Below are positions 45,165 to 53,387 of a DNA stretch of 64,000 nucleotides, in pieces. The stretch is from Microbacterium sp. SORGH_AS_0888 (GTDB taxonomy: Bacteria; Actinomycetota; Actinomycetes; Actinomycetales; Microbacteriaceae). The stretch spans positions 2,542,001 to 2,606,000 of the forward strand of contig NZ_JAUTAZ010000001.1 in assembly GCF_030818905.1 (NCBI RefSeq), in the 5' to 3' direction. The notes beneath the pieces were generated by a model. That model was not told where the DNA came from. It saw only the letters and a program-made list of their open reading frames with translations, and did not search any database. Each line of letters opens with the position of its first letter. Position 1 is the first letter of the stretch. The translations under genes were made by a program, and so were the position numbers.

Positions 45165-45202
45165 CTCGACTGATATATTAGCACCCTCGACTGATATATT
45201 AG
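45165..45202. promoter_or_regulatory. Duplicated 17-bp operator-like site CTCGACTGATATATTAG
   Basis: The 17-bp sequence occurs exactly twice, at 45165-45181 and 45186-45202, 21 bp apart (two helical turns). Each contains the near-palindrome ACTGATATATTAGT (12 of 14 positions symmetric in copy 2). It is strongly AT-rich in GC-rich surroundings and lies between the divergent GntR gene and the surface-protein gene, so it is the natural GntR operator and may contain a -10 element. Confidence 0.6.
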
Positions 45203-45284
45203 TAATCCAGGAAAGTTTCGACCAACGGCGGACGCATCTCCTGCTGGAGCGCACCGTCGTGCACCACTCGCGATAGGGGCTTCG

Positions 45285-48200
45285 ATGACCAGAAATCCAG
45301 AGCAGAGCACGGTGAGCACCGGCCGAAGAAGGCGCTTGGTTGCGGCCGTGATCGCGTTCGCCATGGCGACCAGCGCTCTTGTCGGGCTGCAGTCGGCGCT
45401 GGCTCCGGCTGCGCACGCGGCCGCCGGCGCAGCCTTCGATCCCGCCGAGCCGGCGATCTTCATCTCGACGGGAGCGCCGACACAGCTCAAGATCGGACGT
45501 GCGAACGCCAACGGCGGTACCGACTACGAAGACGTCGGTCCCGTCGCGCCCGTGCAGTACAACGGTCTGGCATACAACACAGCCGACAACTACCTGTACG
45601 CTTCGGTCGGCGGGGGCGGCACTGCGGAGTATCCACAGGGCTCGTTCATCCGTATCGGTGCCCAGGGCGGCATCGAACTGGTGGGCAACCCCGGCAGCTA
45701 CTTCATCGTGGGCGACTTCGGTCCCGGTGGGAACTACTACGGCACTTCGTTCCTCGAGCCGAACCAGATGCGTGTGGTGAACCCGGCGAACGGTCAGGTC
45801 ATCGGCACCATCACGCTGACGCAAGCCGCGATCGGCAACGACTTCACCTATGCCTACGGCTACTTCTGGGCCAGCAGCGGCACGTCGATCCAGCGGATCG
45901 ACCCGGCGACGGGTGCCTCAGACGTGTTCGCCGGACCGCTGCCTGCGGGCTCCTACGGCGCCGCATGGACGTACGGCAACGGCGCGCTCGGCTTCGGCAA
46001 CAACGACACCGGCGAGCTGTACCAGGTCCAGGTCACCAACCCGGACTCTGCGAATCCGACTTTCGCGCAGGTCTACTCTTCGAGCGGCACGGCGACGACG
46101 AACAACGACGGCGCCTCGTCGCCAGGCCTGCCCGTCGACCTCGGCATCGTGAAGACCGGACCCGCCACCGTCGTCGCCGGTCAGACGGTCACATGGACGC
46201 TGACCGTGACGAACTACGGCCGGGGCGTCTCGTCGCGCTCGCTCATGACCGACACGATTCCCGCGGGCTTCACCAACGTCCGGGCGCCCGACGGCGGGTG
46301 CACCATCATCGGCAGCAATGTCACCTGCCTCGGCGGGCGCCTCGGCATCAACGAGACGCGCACGTACACGATCCAGGCGACGGCGACCGCCGACCTCACC
46401 GCTGCGACGTCGAACACGGCGAACATCCGCGGCGACGAGGAGGACCCCAACCCGTCGAACGACTCCTCCACGGTGCCCATCGCGCCGGTCGGCCTGTCGC
46501 TCGTGAAGTCCGTCGCTGCCGTCAACGACGTCAACGGCAACGGCATCACCGATGCAGGCGACACGATCCGGTACGCCTTCGCCGTCACCAACACCGGAGC
46601 TGCGACCGTCAACGGCATCACGATCAACGACGCGCGCATCACCGGTGCGACGTGTGCACCGACGAGCATCGCTCCCGGCCAGGTGTCGAACTGCACGGCG
46701 AACTCGCTGTACACGATCAACCCGGGCGACGTGAACAACGGTCAGGTCGTCAACACGGCCACCGCCTCGGGCACCACGGACAACGGCACACCCGTCACGA
46801 GCTACGAGTCCTCGACCACGACGCCCACGCAGGCGCCCGCGCCCGGTCTCAGTCTCGTGAAGTCTGTGTCCGCGCAGGGCGATCCGCTCGTCGCAGGCTC
46901 GGCGGTCACGTACACCTTCGCGGTCACGAACACCGGCAACGTGCCGCTCGACGGCATCGTCATCAACGAGACCTCGTTCAGCGGAACCGGAGAGCTCTCC
47001 GCGATCTCGTGCCCTGCTGGGCGTCTCGCGGTCAACGCGCAGACGGAGTGCACGGCCTCGTACACGCTGACGCAGGCGGACGTCGACGCCGGCACCGTGA
47101 CCAACGCGGCCACGTCGACCGGAACCCCGCCGGGCGGCCCGCCCGTCACCTCGAACGAGGATGACGCGAACCTCACTGTTCCCCCGGCTCCGTCGCTGCT
47201 GCTGACGAAGTCGGCCGATCCCCAGTCGGTCACTGCCGCCGGTCAGGGCATCACCTACTCGTTCCGCGTCCAGAACACCGGCAACGTGACCGTCAGCGCG
47301 CTGACGATCGGCGAGGTCGCGTTCTCCGGAACTGGCGAGCTGTCGGCGATCGACTGCCCCGTCACCACGCTCGCACCGGGGGCGATCACGACCTGCACGG
47401 CCGACTACGTCGCAACGCAGGCCGACATCGATGCGGGCACGATCACGAACACGGCCGTCGCCACCGGAAACACGCCTGCCGGACCGCCGGTGAGCTCGAA
47501 CGAGTCGGATGCCGTCATCGATGCGCCTCGCACGCCGGGTCTGGCGCTCGTGAAGGAGGCTGATGTGACGCAGCCCAAGGTGGGTGACACCATCACCTAC
47601 ACGTTCACGCTCACCAACACCGGCAACGTCACGATCACGAACCCGAGCATCAGCGAGACCGAGTTCTCCGGTACGGGCGATGCTCCCGTGATCGAGTGCG
47701 CCGCGACCACCTCGCTCGCTCCCGGCGAGAGCCTCGTGTGCACGGCGACGTACGTCGTCACGCAGGCCGACGTCGACGCGGGCGGTGTGACGAACGTGGC
47801 GACGGGCACGGGTGAGCCGCCGACCGGCGTCGACCCGCCCGAGGACCCGAGCTCGAGCGTCGAGGTGCCCATCACCCCGGCTCCCGGTCTGTCGATCGTG
47901 AAGACCGCCAGCGTCGACACCGTCACCCAGGTCGGTCAGGTCGTCGACTACACCTTCCTGATCACGAACACCGGCAACGTCACGTTGACCGACATCGCGG
48001 TGCAGGAGGGGTCGTTCAGTGGCGCCGGGCAGCTCTCGGCCGTCACCTGTCCGGCCGAGGCGGCTCGCCTCGCCCCCGGGGACTCGGTCACGTGCTCCGC
48101 GACGTATCGAGTCGTGCTGGCGGACCTCAACTCGGGTGAGCTGTCGAACACCGCCTCGGCGATCGGCACTCCGCCGTCCGGCCCGCCCACGGGGTCGAAC

Positions 48201-48371
48201 GACTCGACCGTGAACATCCCGGCGATCTCGCCGACCGGGAACCTGCCGCCCACGGGTGTCGAGCTGCCCGCGATGCTGCCGTGGATCGCGCTCGCCCTGC
48301 TGCTGATCGGGGCAGCGACGGTGACTGTCACGGTGCGCCGCAAGAACAAGGCAGCCGACGCAGAGCTCTAG
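45285..48371 (+). CDS. LPXTG-anchored surface protein with repeated DUF11-like domains
   Basis: 1028 residues. A long signal peptide (about 1-47, ending AAHAA) is followed by a beta-propeller-like N-terminal part (about 50-285: NGLAYNTADNYLYASVGGGG and similar). Then come about six tandem Ig-like DUF11/DUF7507-type repeats of about 115 residues, each with TYTFxVTNTGNVT and TxCTAxYxxTQADVDAG signatures. A sortase motif LPPTG (987-991), a hydrophobic helix and a basic tail (VRRKNKAAD) end it. It should be cell-wall anchored by sortase and act as an adhesin or stalk-like protein; the binding partner is unknown. Regulation by the divergent GntR protein is likely. A stable hairpin follows. Confidence 0.9.
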   Translation: MTRNPEQSTVSTGRRRRLVAAVIAFAMATSALVGLQSALAPAAHAAAGAAFDPAEPAIFISTGAPTQLKIGRANANGGTDYEDVGPVAPVQYNGLAYNTADNYLYASVGGGGTAEYPQGSFIRIGAQGGIELVGNPGSYFIVGDFGPGGNYYGTSFLEPNQMRVVNPANGQVIGTITLTQAAIGNDFTYAYGYFWASSGTSIQRIDPATGASDVFAGPLPAGSYGAAWTYGNGALGFGNNDTGELYQVQVTNPDSANPTFAQVYSSSGTATTNNDGASSPGLPVDLGIVKTGPATVVAGQTVTWTLTVTNYGRGVSSRSLMTDTIPAGFTNVRAPDGGCTIIGSNVTCLGGRLGINETRTYTIQATATADLTAATSNTANIRGDEEDPNPSNDSSTVPIAPVGLSLVKSVAAVNDVNGNGITDAGDTIRYAFAVTNTGAATVNGITINDARITGATCAPTSIAPGQVSNCTANSLYTINPGDVNNGQVVNTATASGTTDNGTPVTSYESSTTTPTQAPAPGLSLVKSVSAQGDPLVAGSAVTYTFAVTNTGNVPLDGIVINETSFSGTGELSAISCPAGRLAVNAQTECTASYTLTQADVDAGTVTNAATSTGTPPGGPPVTSNEDDANLTVPPAPSLLLTKSADPQSVTAAGQGITYSFRVQNTGNVTVSALTIGEVAFSGTGELSAIDCPVTTLAPGAITTCTADYVATQADIDAGTITNTAVATGNTPAGPPVSSNESDAVIDAPRTPGLALVKEADVTQPKVGDTITYTFTLTNTGNVTITNPSISETEFSGTGDAPVIECAATTSLAPGESLVCTATYVVTQADVDAGGVTNVATGTGEPPTGVDPPEDPSSSVEVPITPAPGLSIVKTASVDTVTQVGQVVDYTFLITNTGNVTLTDIAVQEGSFSGAGQLSAVTCPAEAARLAPGDSVTCSATYRVVLADLNSGELSNTASAIGTPPSGPPTGSNDSTVNIPAISPTGNLPPTGVELPAMLPWIALALLLIGAATVTVTVRRKNKAADAEL

Positions 48372-48420
48372 ACGGCGCTGCAGGGGCTGTGGGACGTCGA
48401 CGCAGCGGCGTGGGGCCGCT

Positions 48421-48460
48421 CTCTCTCAGGGGAGGGCGGCCCCACCCTCTCCTGAGAGAG
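48421..48460 (+). terminator. Terminator hairpin after the surface-protein gene
   Basis: 16-bp arms, CTCTCTCAGGGGAGGG and its near-complement (one mismatch), enclose an 8-nt loop. It lies 50 bp past the surface-protein stop and just before the ribosome-binding site of a 55-residue gene, so it probably also separates the two transcripts. Confidence 0.65.
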
Positions 48461-48478
48461 GCAGGGGGGACGACACGT

Positions 48479-48646
48479 ATGTCCACACCGGCCGGCCGAG
48501 CACAGCACGCGGCGGCGCGGGACCTCGAACGGGAGCAGCGCGAGGCCGTCTCTGCGATGCGCGGGATCCTGATCGGTCTCGGTGCCGCGCTCGGGCTCTG
48601 GGCCGCGGTCGGCGCCGGCCTGGCCGTGTGGGTGCTGACCCGCTGA
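48479..48646 (+). CDS. Very small single-pass membrane protein
   Basis: 55 residues: a charged, helical N-terminus (RDLEREQREAVSAMRG) and one hydrophobic helix near 29-54 (ILIGLGAALGLWAAVGAGLAVWVL). AGGCAGGGGGGA lies upstream of the ATG as a plausible ribosome-binding site. No family recognised. It lies between the surface protein and a LuxR-type fragment, and its short length means the call depends on the ribosome-binding site and transmembrane pattern. Confidence 0.5.
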   Translation: MSTPAGRAQHAAARDLEREQREAVSAMRGILIGLGAALGLWAAVGAGLAVWVLTR

Positions 48647-48655
48647 GCCGGCGTC

Positions 48656-48853
48656 TTGGTCGCGGGAGGGCGTCCGGGGCCGCTCGAGGGACTCACGATC
48701 CGAGAACGAGAAGTGCTGGCACTGATGGCAGACGCCCGATCCAACGCCGACATCGCCCGCGCGCTCACGGTCACGGATGCCGCGGTGAGCAAGCACGTCG
48801 GCGACATCGTCATGAAGCTCGGCCTCAGCGTCTCGTCTCGGCCGGCTGCGTGA
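48656..48853 (+). pseudogene. LuxR-type helix-turn-helix domain without its receiver (probable remnant)
   Basis: 65 codons containing LTIREREVLALMADARSNAD followed by IARALTVTDAAVSKHVGDIV, a clear LuxR/NarL DNA-binding domain. The receiver domain expected before it is absent, the apparent TTG start has no good ribosome-binding site, and the last helix is replaced by SVSSRPAA. Either a free-standing small HTH protein or, more likely, the 3' remnant of a NarL-type response regulator. Confidence 0.6.
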
Positions 48854-48877
48854 AGCTCGTCGAACACGCCGTGCCGT

Positions 48878-49543
48878 CTACTCCCAGGGCAGGTATCCGC
48901 CGGGTGTGGGCGCGATCCACACGATCATCAGCACCAGCGGGATGCCGACGGCGACCGTCACCGGGACGACCCACCAGCGCAGGGTCAGCAGGCTCCTCAG
49001 GAGCCAGAGCGTATCGGTGCACAGGAGCGGGATGGCGCACGTCACAGCCATCACGCGAGTCATCAGCCGGATGTCCGACGCGCCGGCGAACGCCGCGCCG
49101 ACGATCAGGACCACGCAGAAGGCGATGGCTGCTCCGGCGAACAGGACGAGGAAACGCAGCGCGGTGTCGAGGTGTGTCGCGACACGCCATCGCCATCGCC
49201 GATCGTCCGGGGTTCCGGAGAAGAGGAGATCGTCGACGTCCTCGGGCAGCGACATCCCCGACGGGAGCATCATCAGCGTCCGGACGCGGTCGCGCGGAGC
49301 ACCTCGGAGCGTGCGGGCAAGGACCGCTCGCTCCGTGCGGGTGAGCCACCCGGGGAGGGCGGCGCCCCAGCGGGCGGCTTGGTCGGAGTAGCCGAGCGAG
49401 CGGTACATCTCAGCGAGATGCTCCCGCGCGGGCAGGTCGGCCGGGTCGTTCGCGACAGCGCTCTTCAGGCGGTCGAGCAGGGGGCGGTGGCGCGCGGCTG
49501 CGACGTCAGCGCGGGCTCGTCCGCCCGCATCCCCCGGACACAT
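48878..49543 (-). CDS. Membrane protein of the DUF6584-like type
   Basis: 221 residues. The N-terminal half is helical and soluble, with PADLPAREHLAEMYRSLGYS and DQAARWGAALPGW, which resembles the DUF6584 group of short TPR-like proteins. The C-terminal half has three to four membrane segments (about 120-145, 155-178, 180-210). Function unknown. The ATG gives a start just before the conserved helices; a longer frame exists upstream but is poorly supported. It lies next to the truncated monooxygenase but reads the same way with a gap. Confidence 0.6.
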   Translation of the reverse strand: MCPGDAGGRARADVAAARHRPLLDRLKSAVANDPADLPAREHLAEMYRSLGYSDQAARWGAALPGWLTRTERAVLARTLRGAPRDRVRTLMMLPSGMSLPEDVDDLLFSGTPDDRRWRWRVATHLDTALRFLVLFAGAAIAFCVVLIVGAAFAGASDIRLMTRVMAVTCAIPLLCTDTLWLLRSLLTLRWWVVPVTVAVGIPLVLMIVWIAPTPGGYLPWE

Positions 49544-49614
49544 GTCGACATTATGCCGGGTCGTGATCGCCCCCGACGCGCCGGCCGTACGCTTGGCACG
49601 GTCGGCGCGTCGGC

Positions 49615-50249
49615 TTAGACCGCGGCGCGCGCGGAGACGGCATCCGCGACCACGCGGGCAAAGCCTGCGGGGTCGGACAGAAGACACCCGGGACGTCGCC
49701 GAGCCCCGCGACGTGCTGGTGCAGGAAGGTGAGGCCGTCGAAGACGTGATCTGTCGCGAACCAGATGAACTTGGCGGTCGCGTACTCGAAACTCACGCCG
49801 AGCGTGTCCTCGCCGACCGCCTGACGTGTGCGTGAGTTGGCGCCGTCGGCAGCCACCACGATGTCGTAGTCGCCGAGATCGGCGAGCTCGATCGGGTGAT
49901 GGAAGTGCAGGTTCGCCCCGGCGTCGCGTGCACCCTGCTGCAGCTCGGCGAGCAGGTCTTTGCGGAGCACCGCGCCCATGCCGTTGCCGGCGAACGCGTG
50001 CTCCTCGCCCTTGAGGCGCACCGCGATGGCGTCCCAACGCACACCGTGAGTGTCGAGCGTGGTACGCAGCGCGCTGTCGGCGCTGTCGACCCCGCGCTGG
50101 GTGGCGTCGGAGAAGACGACGCCGAACCCGAACGCCTCGTCGGCGCCGTTGCGCTCGAAGAGGTCGACCGTCGACCCTGGAAGCTCCCGCGCGACGATTG
50201 TGGCGAACAGCAGGCCTGCAGGCCCCGCTCCGATGACGGCGATCCGCAT
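49615..50249 (-). pseudogene. N-terminal fragment of an FAD-dependent aromatic monooxygenase
   Basis: The first ~180 codons match the FAD-binding part of salicylyl-CoA/aminobenzoyl-CoA-type monooxygenases: RIAVIGAGPAGLLFATIVAR, DEAFGFGVVFSDATQRGVDS, IVVAADGANSRTRQAVGE, and ATAKFIWFATDHVFDGLTF. Intact relatives continue for 200 to 600 more residues. Here similarity stops after about residue 185 and two short frames run out: one to 49551, the other ending GFARVVADAVSARAAV at the TAA at 49615, which looks like the tail of a different protein. A deletion has probably joined two genes. The 5' end and divergent PaaX gene are intact. Confidence 0.75.
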
Positions 50250-50368
50250 GATCCCAGCCTCCTTGCTGAAGTGACGATTCGATTATGAAACATTTTTACG
50301 ATGTGCGCCACATTTTCGTCACATATCTTTGCGCCGGTGCTGCGTTGCCGCCCCGGTAGCGTGGGGAC

Positions 50369-51223
50369 ATGCGCCCTCGCTCCCTTGTATTCACGCTGTA
50401 CGGGGACTATTTCCGCTACTGCGCCGATGGCGCCGCGCCTCTGGCCGGCCTCAGCGACGTCATGGAGCTCTTCGGCGTCGAGCGCGCGACGACGCGTATG
50501 GTGATGTCGCGGCTGCGCGCGGACGGCTGGTTCGACGCCGTTCGCGACGGTCGGCGTACGACTTATCGTCTCGCCTCACGCGGGTGGGGGTTGCTGGATG
50601 CCGGGCGTGAGCGCATCTTCCGTCATGATTCCGAGTCGGGGGACGGGCAATGGACGCTGGTGCTCACACGCACGGCCGACCGAGCAGCGCGTGACGAGTT
50701 CCGCAAGAACTTGGCGTGGCTCGGGTTCGGGTCGCTGCAGCCGGCGACCTGGATCGCTCCCGGTGACCGCCGCGCGAGCGCGCAGCGCGCGCTCGACGAG
50801 CAGCCCGCCGGTGACGGCGACGTCTTCCTCACCCGCACCGATGATCTCGTCAAGGACCGTGAGATCGCCGCGCGCGCCTGGGATCTCCAGGCACTCGACG
50901 ACCAGTACCGCCGCTTCGTGGAGCGCCACGAAGGCACAGGGGAGGGGGCGTTGGAGGAGCTGAGCGATGACGAGGCGCTGGTGCGCCGTGTGCGGCTCAC
51001 CGACGACTACCGTCGCTTCCCCTACGCTGACCCCGACCTCCCCGCCCGCCTTCTCCCCGACCAGTGGGCGGGCGCGGTGGCGCATGCGCTGTTCGCGGAG
51101 CGCCACGAGGCGCTCCGCGAGGCCGCGGTGCGAGCCATCGAGGCGCACACCGGCCTGCATGTCACCGATCCCCATCGCGTCGTGTTCGACGGCGCCCGCG
51201 TCACCTACTCCGTCACAGCCTGA
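50369..51223 (+). CDS. PaaX family transcriptional regulator
   Basis: 284 residues: N-terminal winged helix (SLVFTLYGDYFRYCADGAAP through ERATTRMVMSRLRADGWF), a central domain and the C-terminal PaaX domain (LPDQWAGAVAHALFAERHEAL). PaaX proteins repress phenylacetate and other aromatic-acid genes and respond to a CoA thioester. It is divergent from the truncated monooxygenase. The 119-bp gap holds AT-rich sequence with GATGTGCGCCACATT (a GTG-n3-CAC dyad) that may be its operator. The catabolic genes it once controlled are not in the window. Confidence 0.9.
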   Translation: MRPRSLVFTLYGDYFRYCADGAAPLAGLSDVMELFGVERATTRMVMSRLRADGWFDAVRDGRRTTYRLASRGWGLLDAGRERIFRHDSESGDGQWTLVLTRTADRAARDEFRKNLAWLGFGSLQPATWIAPGDRRASAQRALDEQPAGDGDVFLTRTDDLVKDREIAARAWDLQALDDQYRRFVERHEGTGEGALEELSDDEALVRRVRLTDDYRRFPYADPDLPARLLPDQWAGAVAHALFAERHEALREAAVRAIEAHTGLHVTDPHRVVFDGARVTYSVTA

Positions 51224-51436
51224 CCCGGCCGGGTGTGCGCGGTCGGTGCGTGACGTCCGTGTTGGTGGGGGCGTGAGGGAGGGGGACTCGGGGTCCTCCG
51301 TCGGTGACGGCATCCGCTCCAGGACAGCCCTCGGCACGTCGTCGGCGTGGCGTGCCGCGGGCGCGGGTACCATCGTCGGAGCCGTGCGTCGGACCCTCCG
51401 GGTGGGTGCCGCCGAGGCGTCGAAGGGGTGATCACG

Positions 51437-53284
51437 GTGGCGGAGCCGTCTTCCGCGGCAGCGCGCGCCGACGCATCCGGACTGCGGCGCCTCCCTGGTC
51501 TCGACGGGCTGCGGGCGATCGCCGTGATGGTCGTCATGGCGTTCCACTTCTTCCCCCGTGCGCTTCCCGGCGGGTTCATCGGCGTCGACATCTTCTTCGT
51601 CATCAGCGGCTTCCTCATCACGACGCTGCTCGTGCGCGATGTCACGCGTCAGGGCACCGTGCGGCTGCGACGGTTCTGGACCCGCCGGGCGCGCCGCCTG
51701 CTGCCGGCGCTGTTCGTCCTCCTCCTCGTGTGCAGCTCGGCCACGTTGCTCGTGGGCAAGGACACGGGACTGTCGCTCGGCCGTCAGCTGCTGGGCGCGC
51801 TCACCTTCTCCAGCAACTGGGTCGCGATCGGCGCAGGCAGCAGCTACTTCGCTCACGACGCGCCCGAGCTCTTCCGCAACCTCTGGTCGCTCGCGGTCGA
51901 GGAGCAGTTCTACGTCGTCTGGCCGTTCGTCGTGTGGCTGCTCGCCCGCTTCCTCCGCCCGCGGGCGAGCGCGCTCGTCTGCGCGGGGATGGCGGCCCTC
52001 TCCGCCGTCCTGATGGCGCTGCTGTCCCAGGGCGGCGACCTCACACGCGTCTACTTCGGCACCGACACGCACAGCTTCGGCCTCATGATCGGCGCGTGCC
52101 TCGCGTTCGCGTTGATCCATCGGCGCCGCGATCCGGTGACGAGCCTCCGCGCCGAGCTGCGCCGTCCGGGCCTCTGGACGGGCGCTGCCGCCCTCGTCCT
52201 GCTCGGGCTGGCCTGCCTCCTGCTCGGCGAGGCGGATGCCGTCACCTATCGCGGCGGTCTCGTCGCCGTCAGCGTGCTGACCGCCGTCGTGATCTGGAGC
52301 GTGATCGCCTCGCCCCGGCTCGGACGACTGCTGGATGTCGCGCCGCTGCGCGCGATCGGCCGGCGCTCCTACGGGCTGTACCTGTGGCACTGGCCGGTGT
52401 TCGTGCTGATCGCCGCCGCGGTCCCGCCGAGCGCCGGCCCCTCCCGCGTGGTCGTGGTGGGTCTCGGCGCCGCCGTCGCGAGCGTCGGAGCGGCCTGGCT
52501 CTCCTACGCGGCGATCGAGCGTCCCTTCCTCACCGGTGTACTTCCGATGCGGTGGCGGCCGGCCGGCGAGCGCCGGGCATGGCGCGTCGCGGTGGGCCTG
52601 GCCGCCGCGAGCGTCCTCGCGATCACGACGGCCGCCGCGGTTGCGGCCGCCCCCCACGCCTCGCAGGCGGAGCAGGCCATCCAGCGCGGGCGGGACGTCC
52701 TCGCCACCCCGGCGCCGACGGACCCGAGCGCCCCCGCCCCGACGAGCCCGGCCCCGACGAGCGCGGCCTCCTCGCCGTCCGGGACGCCTGCGGCGACGAC
52801 ATCCATCGTGGGCACCGACGTCACGGCGGTCGGCGACTCGGTCATGCTCGCCTCGGCCCCCGAGCTGGCGGCGGCGCTGCCGGGCATCCTCATCGACGCC
52901 GAGGTCTCGAGGCAGCCGCGGACCGCGCCGCAGCTGCTGGCCGACCTGGATGCGGCGGGCGATCTGCGTCGTGTCGTCGTGCTGGCGCTCGGCACGAACG
53001 GATACTGGGGCGCCGGGACGCTGGACGGCGTGATGCAGGTGATCGGCCCCGATCGCAAGCTCGTGCTCGTGACCGCCTATGCGCCCCGCGAGTGGACCGA
53101 GTCGGTCAACGGCGGCGACGCGCAGCTGGCGGCAGCCCATCCGGATCAGGTGAGCGTGGCCGACTGGGCGGCGGCCGCCGCGGCGCGGCCGGACCTGCTC
53201 GGCCCGGACGGCATCCACCCGGGGGACGAGGGCGGCGCCCTCTACGCCCGCACGATCCTGGCCGCTCTCCCGCCCTCCCCGTGA
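51437..53284 (+). CDS. OatA-type acyltransferase (acyltransferase_3 plus SGNH domain)
   Basis: 615 residues. About ten membrane segments of acyltransferase family 3 (LPGLDGLRAIAVMVVMAFHF, FIGVDIFFVISGFLITTLL, FRNLWSLAVEEQFYVVWPF, SYGLYLWHWPVFVL) are followed by a Pro/Thr/Ala-rich linker and an extracellular SGNH esterase-like domain with the GDSV motif (VTAVGDSVMLAS) and the DGIHPGDEG Asp/His pair. Such proteins O-acetylate peptidoglycan or secreted glycans. GTG 51437 is chosen because AAGGGG lies 8 nt upstream; GTG 51428 is an alternative. A family A inverted repeat follows the stop. Confidence 0.92.
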   Translation: MAEPSSAAARADASGLRRLPGLDGLRAIAVMVVMAFHFFPRALPGGFIGVDIFFVISGFLITTLLVRDVTRQGTVRLRRFWTRRARRLLPALFVLLLVCSSATLLVGKDTGLSLGRQLLGALTFSSNWVAIGAGSSYFAHDAPELFRNLWSLAVEEQFYVVWPFVVWLLARFLRPRASALVCAGMAALSAVLMALLSQGGDLTRVYFGTDTHSFGLMIGACLAFALIHRRRDPVTSLRAELRRPGLWTGAAALVLLGLACLLLGEADAVTYRGGLVAVSVLTAVVIWSVIASPRLGRLLDVAPLRAIGRRSYGLYLWHWPVFVLIAAAVPPSAGPSRVVVVGLGAAVASVGAAWLSYAAIERPFLTGVLPMRWRPAGERRAWRVAVGLAAASVLAITTAAAVAAAPHASQAEQAIQRGRDVLATPAPTDPSAPAPTSPAPTSAASSPSGTPAATTSIVGTDVTAVGDSVMLASAPELAAALPGILIDAEVSRQPRTAPQLLADLDAAGDLRRVVVLALGTNGYWGAGTLDGVMQVIGPDRKLVLVTAYAPREWTESVNGGDAQLAAAHPDQVSVADWAAAAAARPDLLGPDGIHPGDEGGALYARTILAALPPSP

Positions 53285-53297
53285 CCCCGCGCTCCCT

Positions 53298-53374
53298 TGA
53301 CCGCGAGACCAGTCCCGCGCGCCGAGACCGGCGAGAAAACCACCGGTCTCGGCGCCGCGGACTGGTCTCGCGGT
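53298..53374. repeat. Dispersed nested inverted repeat, family A copy 3
   Basis: TGACCGCGAGACCAGT (53298-53313) pairs with ACTGGTCTCGCGGT (53361-53374), with the inner palindrome GCCGAGACCGG...CCGGTCTCGGC. It begins 14 bp after the acyltransferase stop and ends 14 bp before the stop of the opposite-strand response regulator, the third convergent junction marked by this family. Confidence 0.8.
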
Positions 53375-53387
53375 AGGGGAGGGGGCG

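Noticed and set aside
48656..48853. A functional NarL-type response regulator
   Set aside because: There is no receiver domain in any frame upstream; only the DNA-binding part is present.
34051..53374. Family A repeats considered as phage or integron attachment sites
   Set aside because: They carry long nested symmetric arms, lie at convergent gene ends, and no integrase or gene cassette is associated with them.
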